From contig OZ038382.1 in NCBI GenBank assembly GCA_964036045.1, forward strand, positions 2,440,612 to 2,504,611: a stretch of DNA of 64,000 nt, read 5' to 3'. A model generated the notes under the pieces. It was not told where the DNA came from. It did no database searches and saw only the letters and a list, made by a program, of their open reading frames with translations. The position numbers and the translations under genes are program-made. Below, one piece after another: positions 61,862 through 64,000 of the stretch. Positions within the stretch are counted from its first letter, which is position 1; each line of letters opens with the position of its first letter. The stretch is from Eutreptiella sp. 'Long Island Sound 2002'. Its lineage: Eukaryota > Euglenozoa > Euglenophyceae > Eutreptiales > Eutreptiaceae.

Positions 61862-64000
61862 GCCACCGTGTCCCTGCCACACCTAATATGTGAAAAAGCA
61901 CCATCAAAGATCCGTCACTTTTGAAGCAAAACACCCGCAAATTTCCTTCTACATGCCCGAAAAATGGACGAATACACAGTGGTGCACATCCAAGGTAACC
62001 CCCCGCGGCGCGGTTCAGAAAATTTCAGTTGCGCGCAAAAAGGATAACCCCCCCCCCGTTTTTTCGAAGTGGCCAATTTTAGGCAAAACCTCATGACTGC
62101 ACATTTGTAAAAAAAAAAAGCCCCCCCTCCGCTGTGTACCTGCTTTGGAAAGTTAGTAGCCTCACAAGATGGACTATACGACGTTCGACATCTACTAATT
62201 GTGAACGGGCTAAGGATGAGATCTGAAGCTGCAGTAGCAAGGTTTAGGTAACCAATGACGCTGTATACAAGGCACGGGCCAGAGTACCAAAGAAATGGTG
62301 ATTAGGAATTGATTATTTGACAGCGGGGCAAAGAGCGACGTTGCCCAATGTTGGCGGGGTATCAAGAAGGCGCGGTGAAATCCAAGATTAGCTACAAGGT
62401 ACGAAATTTAGATGGAACACCTGGTTTATGACTAATTTTTGAGAGAAGATAATACAGCGAAAGCATTTTTTGCGTTACTTTCATTTTATCCATTGCATTG
62501 AAGCATAAGTGCAATGCATTCTCTTGAGTAGCCAGCCTCCGTTTGTTGCCTTTCACACCCATGCCGAACAATGTGATGCACTGGCTAACCCCCTTTCACC
62601 CCAGTGTTTACAACCTCCAGGCCTCACAAATGTGTTTGTAGAGCACACACAGCTGTGCTAGTAGCCGAACTGAACGAAACTTGTGATCACAAATTCTATA
62701 CTTGTTTGGGGCTTAACATGGTCATGTCCAAAATTTCACGGCAAAGTAACCCTTCGCCACAAAGATGGTGTCTTGTGCATCATTTGCACACTGACAGGTT
62801 CCGACACCATGGGTTGGTTTAGATTATGTGATGTAGTGTGTACCACAACAGCAATTTCTGCAAATGTTCAGCCAAACCCAATATGGCATCAGGTGGTATT
62901 CTTTGCTCTTGTGCCTTGTTTTTCAGTGTTTGTTGAAAAATGTGGATGATTCATCTGGTAAGGTGCCCCTAGGAGCTGCATTTCTGCCCCCCTCCTCACC
63001 CCCGGCTTTGCGTTCCTTTGGTTGCAGCAAAATCTTGTTCTTTAGATGGCCATCTAAAAAATGAGATTGTGATTTTTGACGATTTCAAACATGCAAATGA
63101 CTTTTGTTTTAGATTTTTCTTTTGTTGGGACGTCATTTTTTCCAGTGGAGAACCTTTTTATTACATGCGAAATGTTCTTTGTTTGTTTTGTTGGTGATTT
63201 TTAGATGTTTTTTGCTCTTTTGGTTGGCTGATTTGACTTAGATTTTAGCACTTTTCTCAAATTTTAGTGTATCAACAAAAAATATGTCACGTTAGAAAAA
63301 TTACCTCTCACTTTGGGGGGCGGTCAGCAAAGCAGCAAAGGAGGGGGGGGTCTTTAGGACAAACAAGGAGGGTTTTACTACATTTTGGGGTTTGGGGGCG
63401 GGTTGTTTGGTACAAATGGGGGGGGGGGTTCTTTTGGTATTCACCAGAATTGGCTGCATTGTTTGGTATGGATACAGGGTGAGGCAAAGCAGCGACGGAG
63501 TCAAAAATGGTCATCGGTGGGGAATGGGTCCAAAAAGATGCCTTGTGTGTGTCTCGCACGCTATTGCTCTCCCGAGGCTTCTTATTTGTTGGGAGATCAG
63601 CAATATCTTAGTGAAATAAAATTTGCTCTCAGACACATAGTCAAAGCACCAATTCCCAGGCACCAATGTGGTACACACAATCTGCACTTCACTATCCTCC
63701 CCGGAATCTGAGCAACACAGAGAGACCCATCCGACGTGACAAGCTCCGAGTCAGAATCAGTACCCGTGCCTTGAGCTGTTGGAGAAGCCTCCGCATTGGG
63801 TTGCAGTTGCAGGCAGAATATTGGTGTGAGCAGGAGGAAATACCACAAGCATGCTCCAGCCCCCTTTTTCCTCTACCAACCCCCCCAAAAAAAATTGGCA
63901 AAGAAATCATAAATCGGCAGAACCAATCAGCGGATGAATTTTTCACCAAAGCAGCTCACCATTGACCTGAACCCCTATTACAGAGCCCCCAAAACACCTT
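61862..64000. other. No gene resolved at right end
   Basis: Mixed AT-rich and G-run-bearing sequence. + 62640-62950 and 63470-63710 have short open frames without motifs. On the minus strand at 63730-63800 there is a TGTDSDSELVTSDGS stretch like the acidic micro-ORFs elsewhere in the window. Confidence 0.4.

Overview
This is nuclear DNA of an intron-rich, repeat-rich eukaryote, most likely a protist or unicellular alga; I cannot name the lineage. The support is two long split genes whose reading frames continue only across GT...AG introns, large introns packed with short dispersed repeats, minisatellites, tRNA-like SINE heads, and very many G/C homopolymer runs. I see no prokaryotic operons, ribosome binding sites or CRISPR arrays.

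Layout. (1) 1-17.8 kb, + strand: at least eleven frame-compatible exons of a DExH-box RNA helicase with RecA1 (partial), RecA2, winged-helix/ratchet and OB-fold parts. Its catalytic signatures are eroded (DEAH reads DGIH, SAT reads NST, the arginine-finger motif VI is lost). Its 5.4-kb intron 7174-12566 holds four repeat families. (2) 19.0-23.4 kb, + strand: several short exon-like pieces ending in a stop near 23436, from an unrecognised gene or the 3' part of gene 1. (3) 23.4-31.7 kb: repeats and isolated ORFs that I cannot assign. (4) 31.7-57.9 kb, minus strand: a giant split gene for a modular, probably extracellular protein: EGF-like repeats, a beta-propeller-like region, two IPT/TIG domains and a further extracellular-type module. 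Fifteen exons are placed and almost all junctions agree in phase; one junction (55991 to 52472) still lacks an exon. (5) 57.9-64 kb: AT-richer, palindrome-rich DNA with an ORF pair separated by one in-frame TAG.

Most striking pattern. One 280-520-bp element (called E) occurs six times, each time in a different large intron of the minus-strand gene, always in gene-sense orientation. Every copy ends at the same acceptor-like end (CACACAG followed by a G run) and the other end is truncated to different extents. This looks like an introner or a 5'-truncating retroelement family tied to the introns of one gene. Other introns carry minisatellites, one of them about 38 tandem copies of a 3'-splice-site-like sequence.

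All domain and function calls come from reading motifs by eye. Exon borders were placed by GT/AG sites plus frame continuity, with no transcript evidence.
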